Notes: generated by a model not told the origin, from the sequence alone. 42,189 nt of DNA from Aquaspirillum serpens DSM 68 (GCF_000420525.1 NZ_ATVC01000017.1:1-42189), one strand, 5' to 3'. Positions 18,451 through 27,907 are shown, numbered from the stretch's first letter. Made by a program: numbers and translations.

Positions 18451-19487
18451 CCTGCCGCCTTTCGGGTATCCAGCGCATCGCGCAGTCCTTCGCCAATAAA
18501 AATCAGCAGCAGCAAAGTGAAGGTCAACACCGCAAAAGTCGGCAAGGCAATCCACCACGCATCTAAGTTTTCTTTGCCTTGCGCCAGTAATTCACCCAAG
18601 CTCGGCGTTGAGGGCGGCACGCCCAAGCCTAAAAAGTCCAAGGACGTTAAAGCCAAAATAGCGCCGGAAATCCGAAACGGTAAAAAGGTAATCACTGGCG
18701 TTAATGAATTGGGTAACACATGGCGCCAGATAATTTGACGATGAGACAAACCCAAGGCACGGGCGGCAAGGACATATTCCATTTGGCGATTTTTCAAAAA
18801 CTCTGCCCGCACATAGTCAGCCAAGCCCATCCAGCCAAACAGCGACAACAAGACAAATAACAACCACAGGCTAGGGGTAAACAGAGAGGCAAATAAAATC
18901 AGTAAATACAACTCTGGCAACGAGCCCCAAATCTCAATCAGACGTTGTAACCATAAATCCAAACGCCCAGCAAAATAACCCTGTATTGCGCCTGCCACAA
19001 TGCCTAACAGTGTTCCAACCACAGTTAATGCCAAGGCAAACACCACACTGAGCCGAAAACCATATAACAAGCGCGCTGCAATATCGCGCCCCCGATCATC
19101 TGTCCCTAGCCAATGACGGGCATCGGGCGCGGCAGGGTTAGCGTATTCAGCATAATAATCAAGCGAATCAAAACGGTAGCGATTCGGCGGCCACAGTGCC
19201 CAATTATCGGCTTGCTGCAGCTGTTGTTGCACAAAAGGATCGTGATAGTCGGTGGGCGTGGCAAATTCACTGCCAAAAGTGGTTTCTGGATAGTCTTGCC
19301 ACAGTGGGAAATACCATTGTTGTTGGTAATACACCACTAATGGCCGGTCATTCGACAGCCATTCAGCCCCTAGGCTGACCACAAACAACAGCATGAATAA
19401 CCACAGGCTGTAATAGCCACGTTTATGTTGCCGAAAACGCAGCCAAGCACGGCGAGAAGGGGAAACAGAAAGCGGCAATTCACTCAT
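18447..19487 (-). CDS. yejE: peptide ABC transporter permease
   Basis: A 346-aa inner-membrane permease. The N-terminus (SRRAWLRFRQHKRGYYSLWLF) leads into the first membrane helix, followed by a large periplasmic loop characteristic of YejE (DRPLVVYYQQQWYFPLWQDYPETTFG). GTDDRGRDIAARLLYG precedes the transport core, with EAA motif VLAARALGLSHRQIIWRHVLPNS for contact with the ATPase. It is coupled to yejB upstream and yejF downstream by ATGA overlaps. Confidence 0.94.
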   Translation of the reverse strand: MSELPLSVSPSRRAWLRFRQHKRGYYSLWLFMLLFVVSLGAEWLSNDRPLVVYYQQQWYFPLWQDYPETTFGSEFATPTDYHDPFVQQQLQQADNWALWPPNRYRFDSLDYYAEYANPAAPDARHWLGTDDRGRDIAARLLYGFRLSVVFALALTVVGTLLGIVAGAIQGYFAGRLDLWLQRLIEIWGSLPELYLLILFASLFTPSLWLLFVLLSLFGWMGLADYVRAEFLKNRQMEYVLAARALGLSHRQIIWRHVLPNSLTPVITFLPFRISGAILALTSLDFLGLGVPPSTPSLGELLAQGKENLDAWWIALPTFAVLTFTLLLLIFIGEGLRDALDTRKAAG

Positions 19488-20545
19488 CGGCCATGCCCCA
19501 CCTGTTCAAATTGCACACGCGGATCGACCCAGACATAACAGAGATCAGATAACAACCGCGCCACCAGACCAATCAAGGTAAATAAGTACAGCGACCCCAG
19601 CACGACCGGATAATCACGCCGAATCACCGAGGTATAGGACAACAGCCCCAAACCATCGAGTGAAAACAGGGTTTCAATCAATAAGCTGCCGGTAAAAAAT
19701 GCCCCTAAAAAAGCCGCTGGAAAACCAGTCACCAAGGGAATCATCGCATTGCGAAACACATGGCGATAAAGAATGGCATTTTCGGTCAGTCCTTTGGCGC
19801 GGGCAGTTAACACATATTGGCGGCGGATTTGTTCCTGAAAAGTGTGTTTGGTCAACAAAGTCATCACCGCCAAATTACCTACCACCGAAGCCGTAATCGG
19901 CAACACCATATGCCATAGGTAATCAACAATTTTGCCGCCCCAACTCAATTCTTCCCAATGGTCGGAGACCAAACCGCGCAACGGAAAAATCTGCCAAAAA
20001 CTGCCACCACCAAACAACACCAACAACGCCAACCCCAATACAAACCCAGGGATGGCATAGCCAATCAAAATCACCGTGCTGCTGACCACATCAAACGCCG
20101 AGCCATCGCGTACCGCTTTGCGGATGCCGAGAGGAATGGAAATAAGATAAGTCAGAAAAAACGACCATAACCCCAAACTCATCGACACCGGCAATTTTGA
20201 AACGATCAATTCCCACACCGATTGGTGATGATAAAAGCTGTCGCCAAGGTCGAATTGCAGATACCGCCACACCATATCTAAAAAACGCTGTGGCGCTGGT
20301 TGGTCAAAACCATATAACGCTTTCAACGCCGCCAGTTTTTCTTCATCCAAGCCCCCTCGCGCCGAATATAGGCCGCTGCCGCCACTGTTGGCTTCACCTG
20401 CTGCGGCGCCTTTGAGTTCTTGCGCCAGTTGTTCAACTGGCCCACCCGGGACAAATTGGATAATGGCAAAGCTGAGCAATAAAATCCCCAACAACGTGGG
20501 GATCATCAACAGCAGCCGTTTGGCGATATAACGACCCAAGGACAT
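19484..20545 (-). CDS. yejB: peptide ABC transporter permease
   Basis: A 353-aa permease of the DppB/YejB class. The N-terminal helix YIAKRLLLMIPTLLGILLLS and FVPGGPVEQL are family-typical, with a YejB-like insertion after it. The EAA motif is YVLTARAKGLTENAILYRH. The start is only 6 nt after the aroC stop, so it is probably cotranscribed with aroC. The yejA substrate-binding gene that usually precedes yejB is absent from the window, so the complex would need a binding protein encoded elsewhere. Confidence 0.93.
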   Translation of the reverse strand: MSLGRYIAKRLLLMIPTLLGILLLSFAIIQFVPGGPVEQLAQELKGAAAGEANSGGSGLYSARGGLDEEKLAALKALYGFDQPAPQRFLDMVWRYLQFDLGDSFYHHQSVWELIVSKLPVSMSLGLWSFFLTYLISIPLGIRKAVRDGSAFDVVSSTVILIGYAIPGFVLGLALLVLFGGGSFWQIFPLRGLVSDHWEELSWGGKIVDYLWHMVLPITASVVGNLAVMTLLTKHTFQEQIRRQYVLTARAKGLTENAILYRHVFRNAMIPLVTGFPAAFLGAFFTGSLLIETLFSLDGLGLLSYTSVIRRDYPVVLGSLYLFTLIGLVARLLSDLCYVWVDPRVQFEQVGHGR

Positions 20546-20551
20546 GCGGTG

Positions 20552-21640
20552 TTATCCTGCAATGCGTGGGGTGGAAACCTGCACATCGCCACATTGGGCA
20601 CGATGGCGCAAGGCATGATCGATTAACACCAAGGCCAGCATTGCCTCGGCAATCGGTGTTGCACGCAAACCAACACAAGGATCGTGGCGGCCGTGTGTTT
20701 CCATCAAAATCGGATTGCCTTGTTTATCAATCGAACGGCGAGGTTGAGCAATACTCGAGGTAGGCTTAATCGCCATCGACACTTCAATCGCCTGCCCAGT
20801 GGAAAGGCCACCCAAAATACCGCCGGCGTGGTTACTTAAAAAACCATCGGGGGTCAGTTCGTCGCCATGTTCGCTACCGCGTTGGGTCACCGAGGCAAAC
20901 CCCGCGCCAATTTCCACCCCTTTGACAGCGTTAATGCTCATCATGGCGTAGGCAATATCAGCATCTAAACGATCAAACACTGGCTCACCCCATCCCACCG
21001 GCACCCCTTCCGCCACCACCCGCAAACACGCACCAATAGAATCTTGCGATTTACGGATGCTATCCATATACGCTTCCAGCTCAGGGACTTTGCTTTGGTC
21101 AGCGGCAAAGAAAGGATTATTCACCTCGTCCCACGAGACAAAAGGAATCTCAATGTCGCCGATTTGCGTGATATGACCACGAATCACGATACCGTATTGC
21201 TCGGCTAACCATTTCTTCGCAATCGCCCCCGCCGCCACTCGCACCGCCGTTTCCCGCGCCGAAGACCGCCCACCACCGCGAGGGTCGCGAATGCCGTATT
21301 TGTGCCAGTAGGTGTAATCAGCATGTCCGGGGCGGAAGGTATCAGCGATATTGCCATAGTCTTTGCTGCGTTGGTCGGTGTTACGAATCAGCAGGGCAAT
21401 CGGGGTGCCGGTGGTTTTTCCTTCGTACACGCCGGATAAAATTTCTACGGTATCGGGTTCACGGCGTTGTGTGACATGGCGACTGGTGCCGGGTTTGCGG
21501 CGGTCGAGTTCGTGTTGAATATCCGCTTCGGACAAAGCCATGCCGGGAGGACAACCATCAACAACGCAACCAATCGCAGGGCCATGCGATTCGCCAAAAC
21601 TGGTGACTGTGAACAATAAACCAAAGGTATTACCAGACAT
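20552..21640 (-). CDS. aroC: chorismate synthase
   Basis: A 362-aa FMN-dependent lyase forming chorismate from EPSP, the last common step to aromatic amino acids. Signatures are [11 protein letters not shown] near the N-terminus, [26 protein letters not shown] and [10 protein letters not shown]. The start ATG 21640 has GGAAAG 6 nt upstream; the longer frame to 21757 has no family similarity. It leads the aroC-yejB-yejE-yejF run. The 263 bp upstream (21641-21903) show no gene and no clear promoter. Confidence 0.96.
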   Translation of the reverse strand: MSGNTFGLLFTVTSFGESHGPAIGCVVDGCPPGMALSEADIQHELDRRKPGTSRHVTQRREPDTVEILSGVYEGKTTGTPIALLIRNTDQRSKDYGNIADTFRPGHADYTYWHKYGIRDPRGGGRSSARETAVRVAAGAIAKKWLAEQYGIVIRGHITQIGDIEIPFVSWDEVNNPFFAADQSKVPELEAYMDSIRKSQDSIGACLRVVAEGVPVGWGEPVFDRLDADIAYAMMSINAVKGVEIGAGFASVTQRGSEHGDELTPDGFLSNHAGGILGGLSTGQAIEVSMAIKPTSSIAQPRRSIDKQGNPILMETHGRHDPCVGLRATPIAEAMLALVLIDHALRHRAQCGDVQVSTPRIAG

Positions 21641-21979
21641 GGGGCACTTTCCGGAAATCAGAGATAGAAGACCGATTCTAACAAAGCCACCGCGACAACG
21701 GGGCAAAGTCCGGTGTGGATTCGAGTTGGGTTCAGGTGGTGGCTGAAGCAAATGCAAAACAGACTGCCTGTGTTAGGATTTATCGACGAAAAATTTTGGA
21801 GTTGTGAGATGGAGTGGGCAATCAGGGTGGTGTTTTTTTGAGATACAACTATTGTATTAACTATCCAAAACAAAAGTCATAACAAATTTAACTTGTAAAA
21901 TCGGTGATTGTGAGATATCTTCTTTTCGACCGTAAATTACTGTTAAAACATATATTACGAATTAGGGTAAATTGCATAA

Positions 21980-22410
21980 ATGAATCAACTCATTCAATCA
22001 ATGTTGAGCTTCAGTTTCTCCAAATCAGGAAATATAATCTTGGATTCTCAAGAAATACTATATTTCAAGAAATACTATATTTTAATCTCGATCAAAAAAA
22101 AGCAGATCATGGATGGGTTTACATCTGGCTTGAGATAAATAAAGATGAAGTCAAGGTGGTTTACGTAGGTAAAGCTGGAAAAACCCTTCAACAACGTTGT
22201 CAAGAACATCGCAGGGGTTTCAAGAATAGCGTTACTGGCAAAGCTCATGCAGAACGTATTCGTGAAGGTATAAAAATGGGTAAGCATTACGAGCTGTGGT
22301 CGAGGAAAGCTCAGGTTACCACGCTTTTTGAAGAGGAAAATATTTCAATGGTTGAAATAGAGGAAAGAGCTTTCATTCAAAAATTCTGTCCTGCTTGGAA
22401 TAAGATTTAA
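21980..22410 (+). pseudogene. GIY-YIG nuclease-like gene, apparently frameshifted by a 17-bp duplication
   Basis: Downstream of 22083 the frame encodes a GIY-YIG-like domain: WVYIW, then VVYVGKAGKTLQQRCQEHRRG (GIY, YIG and catalytic Arg regions), a later EIEERA glutamate and CPAWNK. Its current frame has no upstream ATG; it is open to GTG codons at 21904 and 21910. A frame starting ATG 21980 runs into a 17-bp tandem duplication (22049-22082) and then into a stop. Removing one copy fuses that start to the nuclease frame (SQEILYF then NLDQKKADHGW), giving a 137-aa protein. So the gene is either inactivated or starts at GTG 21904 to make a 168-aa form. It is AT-rich compared with its neighbours, consistent with transfer. 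Specific function unknown. Confidence 0.6.
22049..22082. repeat. 17-bp perfect tandem duplication
   Basis: CAAGAAATACTATATTT occurs twice head-to-tail (22049-22065 and 22066-22082). The unit length is not a multiple of three, so gain or loss of one copy switches the reading frame of the GIY-YIG gene. Confidence 0.95.
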
Positions 22411-22571
22411 CCAAGTACTGTGGTTGGATTGCTGGTTACTTAGCAACCTAACACCAACCCACAACGATAAAATAAATTTAGGCTTTGTAACCTAATCTAC
22501 AAATTGCCACATATTCTCAATTTTCCGCGAAAAGCCGTTGCCAGCGGGATTTCGCCATATTGGGCATCACG

Positions 22572-22604
22572 AAAAAAAGGATGGTTGCACTTTAGCGACC
22601 ATCC
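22572..22604 (-). terminator. rho-independent terminator of the 22613-22975 gene
   Basis: On the plus strand GGATGGTTGC (22579-22588) and GCGACCATCC (22595-22604) pair over 10 bp with one G-T wobble. On the minus strand the stem is followed by seven T residues (22578-22572). It lies 8 nt beyond the stop codon of the small unknown gene. The rest of the 22411-22571 interval holds imperfect inverted repeats but no gene. Confidence 0.85.
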
Positions 22605-22612
22605 CAGTCAAA

Positions 22613-22975
22613 TCAAGCCTGATTTGCAAACAACTGCTGTCGAATTCGCTCAGTAATTTCCTTTTCTACTTTTTCTCTCTCCTCTGGCGGCAGCGCCGCT
22701 AACTGATCTTCAGTGAGGCCCATTTCCCGCAAAATTTTTTCTCGCAAACGTTGCTCTGGCGATTTTTTTAAAAACTCAAACAACTCATCACGGGCGCTTT
22801 TTGTTGGCGCGGTGGGTGTAGTTGATGTGGTTTTTTGCGATGAGGACGTCGATTGCGTATCGCGCTGTGTTGTCGCCTGTGCCATCGCCTGTTGAAAAGT
22901 CGCTGCACTTTGTGCCGAAGTGGTTCGGCGTGACGCTGCAGCTGAATTCACCACAGATTGATTTTCAATTTTCAT
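22613..22975 (-). CDS. small unknown protein with charged helical C-terminus
   Basis: 120 aa, not assigned to a named family. The N-terminal 60 residues are low-complexity Ser/Thr/Ala/Gln (SQKTTSTTPTAPTKSA) and likely disordered. The C-terminal half (ARDELFEFLKKSPEQRLREK, then MGLTEDQLAALPPEEREKVE) is charged and probably helical. No signal peptide or membrane helix is seen from ATG 22975, which has CAGG just upstream; the frame extends to 23032 without a better start. It has its own terminator. The ordered, charged C-terminus and proper expression signals suggest a real gene. Confidence 0.65.
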   Translation of the reverse strand: MKIENQSVVNSAAASRRTTSAQSAATFQQAMAQATTQRDTQSTSSSQKTTSTTPTAPTKSARDELFEFLKKSPEQRLREKILREMGLTEDQLAALPPEEREKVEKEITERIRQQLFANQA

Positions 22976-23140
22976 AGACCTGATCTCAGACAAAAAAACA
23001 ATCTGTCCATTGCAATCAATATGCCAAGCCATTTAAGGTGTTTTCTTGCATAAAAGCGGCAAAAAATCCCGCAAAACTCCCGAAACGGCGGCATTTTTTG
23101 GCATGGATTGCCGCTACCTCAGCCCTGCTAACACATGATC

Positions 23141-24211
23141 TTAAGCAATCGCCGCTTGCAAACTCTGATTGGTTGCCAACAGACGCTGCGCCAACACCGT
23201 TGCCACCGTCTGATGCAAACAAATCGCCAACTGAGGCTGGTGTTGTTCTAGGGCAGCAATCGCCTGTGGAGATAAACACAACACCGTTAGCGCACTGTCT
23301 GCCACGACTGCGGCACTGGTCGGACGCTGCAAATAGTGGCTCATTTCGCCAATCACCGTTCCTTCGGTAAATCGCCGTAGCCGAATCGGTTTGCCCATCC
23401 GATCATGACTGCGCACCGACACACTGCCGTGTACGATAAAGTACAAACCAGAAGCCGCCTGTCCCTCTGCAATCAACACTGACTCTGCAGCCACCTCGCG
23501 CAATTTGCCATAAGGCAACAACGCTGCCGAAAGGCTAACCACCGGTTGTGGTGTAGTCGTGGGTGTGAATAGGGAGTGCTGTTGAAGATAACCGTCTTCT
23601 GCAGCTTCGAGCGCATGGTCTAAATCAAGGTAGATATGTTCAAAATCGGGCAGCGCACTGGCTAAGGCCTGTTGCACGTCTGGCGATAGACCCGCAAAAA
23701 AGACCGTGCCTTGCTGTTGTTGCACACGGCGAATGATTTTACGAAACACTGCTGCCGCTGACGCATCAATCCCTTGCACCCGTCTAAAATCCAAAATCAG
23801 ATACGAAATATTGGCCTCGTTCTGTAAGGCAGTGATGACTTGTTTATCGACGCGATGTGCCGAGCCAAAAAAGATAAACCCTTCTAACTCCAAGCCCAGC
23901 AACCATTGCGGTTGTTGGGTTAACCGTTCCCGTTCAACTGCAGCACGATCAATACGCGATGGGGCATTCGCAGCATTAAATTGAATCTGTACCACCGGCA
24001 ATAGACTGTAATCACGCAGAAAAATCACCACTGCCAGCACTACCCCGAACAAAGTGCCAACGCTGAAGCCAGCGACATTGATCGTCAAAACTGCGCGCTT
24101 TGCATGGCAAAGAAGAGGGGATAAATCATAGACAAAATTACCGCATATAGCAAGATTCAGAATGGCGGTACAATCCACAACATCGCCCCATTCCACAAGG
24201 TTCTTTGCCAT
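23141..24211 (-). pseudogene. 5'-truncated SulP anion transporter: last helix, STAS and cyclic-nucleotide-binding domains
   Basis: A 356-aa frame. Residues 47-75 (GFSVGTLFGVVLAVVIFLRDY) resemble the last membrane helix of SulP transporters. Residues about 105-200 form a STAS domain (LELEGFIFFGSAHRVDKQV; Ser151 in QGIDASAA). Residues about 228-340 form a cyclic-nucleotide-binding domain with the phosphate cassette GEMSHYLQRPTSAAV (E289, R296). Full-length SulP-STAS-CNB proteins have some ten more helices in front; here only about 45 unrelated residues precede, and the frame ends at yaaA. The ATG at 24211 shares a CATG with the yaaA start. It may be a remnant, or may still make a soluble-plus-one-helix protein from an internal start. 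The STAS and CNB domains show no internal stop. Confidence 0.65.
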
Positions 24212-24968
24212 GTTAATGCTGATTTCCCCCGCTAAAACCCTCGACCTCGATACTCCCTACCAACTGCCCCACCACACCGAGCCCGAGCTATTGCCACAAG
24301 CGGCAGAGCTGGTTGCCGTGTTACGACAAAAAACGCCGGCGGAATTGGCCGAGCTGATGCAGATCAGCGATAAATTAGCCTACCTAAACTTCACCCGCTA
24401 CCACGATTGGCAACTGCCACAACCGCAAGACACCCGTGCCGCGCTGTATACCTTTATGGGTGATGTGTATGAAGGTCTGGATGCTGCCAGTTTAGACAGC
24501 GCAGGACAGTCATTTGCCCAACGCCACTTGCGTATCTTATCGGGCTTGTATGGTGTATTACGTCCGTTTGACCGGATGCAAGCCTATCGCTTGGAAATGG
24601 GCACACGGTTGCTCAATCCACGCGGGAAAAACTTGTATCAATTTTGGGGCGAACGCATCAGCACCACCTTGCACCACACCTTAACCGAGCTGAGCTCGCA
24701 GCAACTGATTAACCTCGCTTCTGAGGAATACTTCAAATCGGTAACACCTAATCCAGCTTTTGATGTCATCACGCCGGTGTTCGAAGAGCAAAAAAATGGG
24801 GGTTATAAAATCGTTGCTATCCACGCGAAACAGGCGCGGGGGCTGATGGTGCGCTTTGCTATTGACCACCGTATTCAAAACCCTGAACAGCTCAAACAAT
24901 TTGACCGCGAAGGCTATCAATTTGCCCCTGATGCGTCTGATACCCGCCGTTGGGTGTTCCGTCGCTAA
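24210..24968 (+). CDS. yaaA: peroxide stress protein YaaA (UPF0246)
   Basis: A 252-aa protein of the YaaA family, which in E. coli lowers intracellular free iron during hydrogen peroxide stress; it is a DNA-binding fold. Conserved blocks are MLISPAKTLD, FTRYHDWQLP, YTFMGDVYEGLDA, RILSGLYGVLRPFDRMQAY, RLEMGTRL and GLMVRFAIDHRI. ATG 24210 has AAGG 9 nt upstream; ATG 24216 is a possible alternative. The gene is divergent from, and nearly touching, the truncated SulP frame. A TACAAT at 24169-24174 is a possible -10 without a good -35. Confidence 0.92.
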   Translation: MLMLISPAKTLDLDTPYQLPHHTEPELLPQAAELVAVLRQKTPAELAELMQISDKLAYLNFTRYHDWQLPQPQDTRAALYTFMGDVYEGLDAASLDSAGQSFAQRHLRILSGLYGVLRPFDRMQAYRLEMGTRLLNPRGKNLYQFWGERISTTLHHTLTELSSQQLINLASEEYFKSVTPNPAFDVITPVFEEQKNGGYKIVAIHAKQARGLMVRFAIDHRIQNPEQLKQFDREGYQFAPDASDTRRWVFRR

Positions 24969-25049
24969 CTTGTGTCTCATCAAGCAGACGAATCTCATTT
25001 ATTGCTTCAGCATTCGTGCGAAAATGGTATGAGTTTCTAGGAGAATGCG

Positions 25050-27725
25050 ATGTCTTATGCCCCTGCTGTCAGCCGTGCCCTTGGTCATAGCCACTACTTA
25101 CGACGCTTGTTCGATTCTGCCCCAGATGTTGCACAAGATATTCTGCGCCATCACGACCAGCCTTTTACCCAAGAGGCAATGTTGGCGCGGTTACAAGACA
25201 TTCCTGCACATGATGAGGACGCCTTAAAGCGCAGTTTGCGTAAATTGCGGCAGGCGGTGATGGCACGCTTGATTGTGCGTGATGTGGGTGGTTTGACTGA
25301 TACCGATGAAGTCTTGACCACCATTAGCCTGCTGGCTGATGTTGCTGTCGATACCGCCCACCGCCATATTGAGGCCACCTTATTAGCGCAATATGGCCAA
25401 CCGATTGGTAGTGACAGCAACACGCCTCAATCGATGATTGTGGTCGGCATGGGTAAGCTAGGTGGGTATGAGCTGAACGTCAGTTCGGATATTGATCTGA
25501 TTTTTCTCTATCCAGAAAACGGCGAAACCAACGGCTCGCGCAGTCTCTCCAATCAAGAATTTTTCACCCGTTTGGGTAAGCGTCTGATTGCTGCGATTGC
25601 TGAACCAACTGGCGATGGCTTTGTGTTCCGTGTCGATATGCGGCTGCGGCCTTATGGCGATTCGGGGCCGTTGGTGATGAATTTCAATGCATTTGAAAAT
25701 TATCTGCTCAGCCAAGGACGGGAATGGGAACGCTACGCTTGGATCAAAGGCCGGATTATCAGCGGTGAAGATCAAGGTCTATCCGATATTGTGCGACCTT
25801 TTGTCTATCGCAAATATCTCGATTACAACGCCTATGGTGCCATGCGTGATTTATATGCCCAAATCCAACGCGAAGTGGCGCGGCGTGATATGGCCGACAA
25901 TATCAAACTCGGGCCCGGTGGTATCCGCGAGGTTGAGTTTATTGCCCAAGTATTTCAGTTGATTCGCGGTGGCCGTGAGCCTCGGTTACAGACACGTTCA
26001 ACTCGCACCGCTTTGCAAGAATTAGCCAATTTGAAATTGTTGGAAACCGATACGGTTGATGAGTTACAACAAGCCTATCGTTTTCTGCGTGATTTAGAGC
26101 ATCGCTTACAGTATTTAGACGATCAGCAAACACAGACCCTACCCACTCAAGCCGAGATGCAAACCCGAATTGCAGAAAGCATGGATTATCCGGGGTGGGA
26201 TGGTTTTATTGCCTCGTTAAATCGCTTGCGTAACCAAGTCCACCGTCACTTTGAACAAGTCTTTGTCCTGCCATCGGATGACCATAGTTCACATCCGCTT
26301 ACCAGCTTGTGGCAGGATGCCGGCGGCGAACCCAGTGATGAACAAGAAAACCGCTTGGCGATCTTGGGCTATCACCATGCGCGTGAAACCGCCCGCCATC
26401 TGACAACGCTGGCAAATAGCCAACGCTATCGTCAGTTGCCAGACACCAACCGCAAGCGTTTTGACAGTTTGATTCCTTCTCTTATTGAAGTGGCAGCAGG
26501 GTTTGCTAACCCCGATGAAACCTTGGTGCGTATTTTAAGTTTGATGGAAACCATCAGCCGGCGGGGGCCATATTTGGCTTTGCTAAATGAATATCCACAA
26601 ACCCTGCGCCGCTTAGCTACCCTTTATTCTGCCAGCCCGTGGGTATCGAACTATCTCAACCGCCACCCGATTTTGCTGGATGAATTGCTCGATGCGCGAG
26701 TGCTATACGCTGAACCAAACTGGGAACAGTTAACTACTGAACTTGACGAAAAACTGACGGCCTGCGGTAAAGATGTGGAGGCGAAGATGGACACCCTGCG
26801 CCATTTCCAACATGCGCAGCAATTTCGTTTAGTGGCGCAGGATTTGGCAGGGATGTGGCCATTAGAGGCGCTGTCAGACCAAATTTCGCTGTTGGCTGAT
26901 ACCGTATTAGCTGCCACGCTGAAACATGCTTGGTTAGATATTTCAAAACGCCATATCGAGGTGCCGAAATTTACGATTGTCGGTTATGGAAAACTCGGCG
27001 GCAAAGAATTGGGCTATGTATCTGATTTAGATATTATTTTTCTGTATGATGATCACCACCCCGATGCAGCAGATTTGTATGCGCGGCTGGCGCGTAAACT
27101 GTCAACTTGGCTGACGGCAACCACCCCTGCCGGTGTGTTATATGACATTGATTTACGGCTGCGTCCAGATGGCGCATCTGGTTTGCTGGTCAGTACGGTA
27201 GAGGCATTCCGCAATTATCAACAGAAAAAAGCATGGCTATGGGAACACCAAGCGCTGACTCGTGCCCGTTTTGTGGCGGGGGATGTGCATATCGGCGATC
27301 AGTTTGAAAAAATCCGCTTTGAAGTCCTCGCCGCGCCACGCAACCGCGAAGTGCTCCGGCAAGAAGTATTGGGGATGCGGGAAAAAATGCGTGATAGCCA
27401 CCCTGCTGTCGATCATGACATCAAACATGCCCACGGCGGCATCATCGATCTTGAATTTTTAGTGCAATATCTGGTGCTGGCGCATTCGCACTATTTCCCC
27501 GAACTAACGGGCAATATTGGCAATATTGCGCTGTTGGGATTGGCGGCGAATGCTGATTTAATCGACCGCGAGTTAGCCGAAGCAGGGCAAGCGGCTTATC
27601 GCCATTATCGCCGCTTACAGCATTCCAAACGCTTGAACGAAGCACCGAAAGTCGAAGTCGATCAGGTGTTACGGCAACACTATGCCGCAGTGCAAAAACT
27701 ATGGGCTGAGGTTTTTGCGGTATGA
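25050..27725 (+). CDS. glnE: bifunctional glutamine synthetase adenylyltransferase/deadenylase
   Basis: An 891-aa regulator that adenylylates and deadenylylates glutamine synthetase in response to PII and glutamine. Two nucleotidyltransferase domains are visible. The N-terminal adenylyl-removing one has GMGKLGGYELNVSSDIDLIF at about residues 133-152. The C-terminal adenylylating one has YGKLGGKELGYVSDLDIIFL at about 647-666. Each is followed by a helical GlnD/PII-uptake-like segment (RMRPYGDSG-type DMRLRPYGDSG and DLRLRPDGASG). It is slightly shorter than E. coli GlnE. ATG 25050 has AGGAG 6 nt upstream. It is a monocistronic gene with its own terminator and functionally partners the gltBD pathway. 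Confidence 0.96.
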   Translation: MSYAPAVSRALGHSHYLRRLFDSAPDVAQDILRHHDQPFTQEAMLARLQDIPAHDEDALKRSLRKLRQAVMARLIVRDVGGLTDTDEVLTTISLLADVAVDTAHRHIEATLLAQYGQPIGSDSNTPQSMIVVGMGKLGGYELNVSSDIDLIFLYPENGETNGSRSLSNQEFFTRLGKRLIAAIAEPTGDGFVFRVDMRLRPYGDSGPLVMNFNAFENYLLSQGREWERYAWIKGRIISGEDQGLSDIVRPFVYRKYLDYNAYGAMRDLYAQIQREVARRDMADNIKLGPGGIREVEFIAQVFQLIRGGREPRLQTRSTRTALQELANLKLLETDTVDELQQAYRFLRDLEHRLQYLDDQQTQTLPTQAEMQTRIAESMDYPGWDGFIASLNRLRNQVHRHFEQVFVLPSDDHSSHPLTSLWQDAGGEPSDEQENRLAILGYHHARETARHLTTLANSQRYRQLPDTNRKRFDSLIPSLIEVAAGFANPDETLVRILSLMETISRRGPYLALLNEYPQTLRRLATLYSASPWVSNYLNRHPILLDELLDARVLYAEPNWEQLTTELDEKLTACGKDVEAKMDTLRHFQHAQQFRLVAQDLAGMWPLEALSDQISLLADTVLAATLKHAWLDISKRHIEVPKFTIVGYGKLGGKELGYVSDLDIIFLYDDHHPDAADLYARLARKLSTWLTATTPAGVLYDIDLRLRPDGASGLLVSTVEAFRNYQQKKAWLWEHQALTRARFVAGDVHIGDQFEKIRFEVLAAPRNREVLRQEVLGMREKMRDSHPAVDHDIKHAHGGIIDLEFLVQYLVLAHSHYFPELTGNIGNIALLGLAANADLIDRELAEAGQAAYRHYRRLQHSKRLNEAPKVEVDQVLRQHYAAVQKLWAEVFAV

Positions 27726-27733
27726 AAATAGCT

Positions 27734-27761
27734 AACGGGCGCATTATCGCGCCCGTTTTTT
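27734..27761 (+). terminator. rho-independent terminator of glnE
   Basis: AACGGGCGC (27734-27742) pairs perfectly with GCGCCCGTT (27749-27757), loop ATTATC, with a run of six T residues reaching 27761. It starts 9 nt after the glnE stop. Confidence 0.93.
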
Positions 27762-27786
27762 ATCAGTTCGACCGCTGGTTGACTTG

Positions 27787-27822
27787 ATAAAAAAGAAAAG
27801 CCCCCCAATTCTGTGGGGCTTT
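27787..27822 (-). terminator. rho-independent terminator of tRNA-Asn
   Basis: AAAGCCCC (27797-27804) and GGGGCTTT (27815-27822) form an 8-bp stem. Read on the minus strand it is followed by TTTTCTTTTTT. It lies 10 nt past the CCA end of the tRNA gene and faces the glnE terminator. Confidence 0.88.
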
Positions 27823-27831
27823 CTTGAATTC

Positions 27832-27907
27832 TGGCTCCTCGACCTGGGCTCGAACCAGGGACCTACGGATTAACAGTCCGGCGCTCTACCGACTGAGCTA
27901 TCGAGGA
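27832..27907 (-). tRNA. tRNA-Asn (anticodon GUU)
   Basis: A 76-nt tRNA with encoded CCA. The acceptor stem is TCCTCGA/TCGAGGA; the D arm is GCTC-AGTCGGTA-GAGC; the anticodon arm is CCGGA-CTGTTAA-TCCGT-type, with anticodon GTT (plus-strand AAC at 27872-27874); the T arm is CCTGG-TTCGAGC-CCAGG. All stems pair. It has its own promoter and terminator, so it is a single-gene transcription unit. Confidence 0.98.

Noticed and set aside
22411-22571. Terminator or small RNA after the GIY-YIG gene
   Set aside because: Inverted repeats such as GGTTG/CAACC are imperfect and no T-run or promoter is visible.
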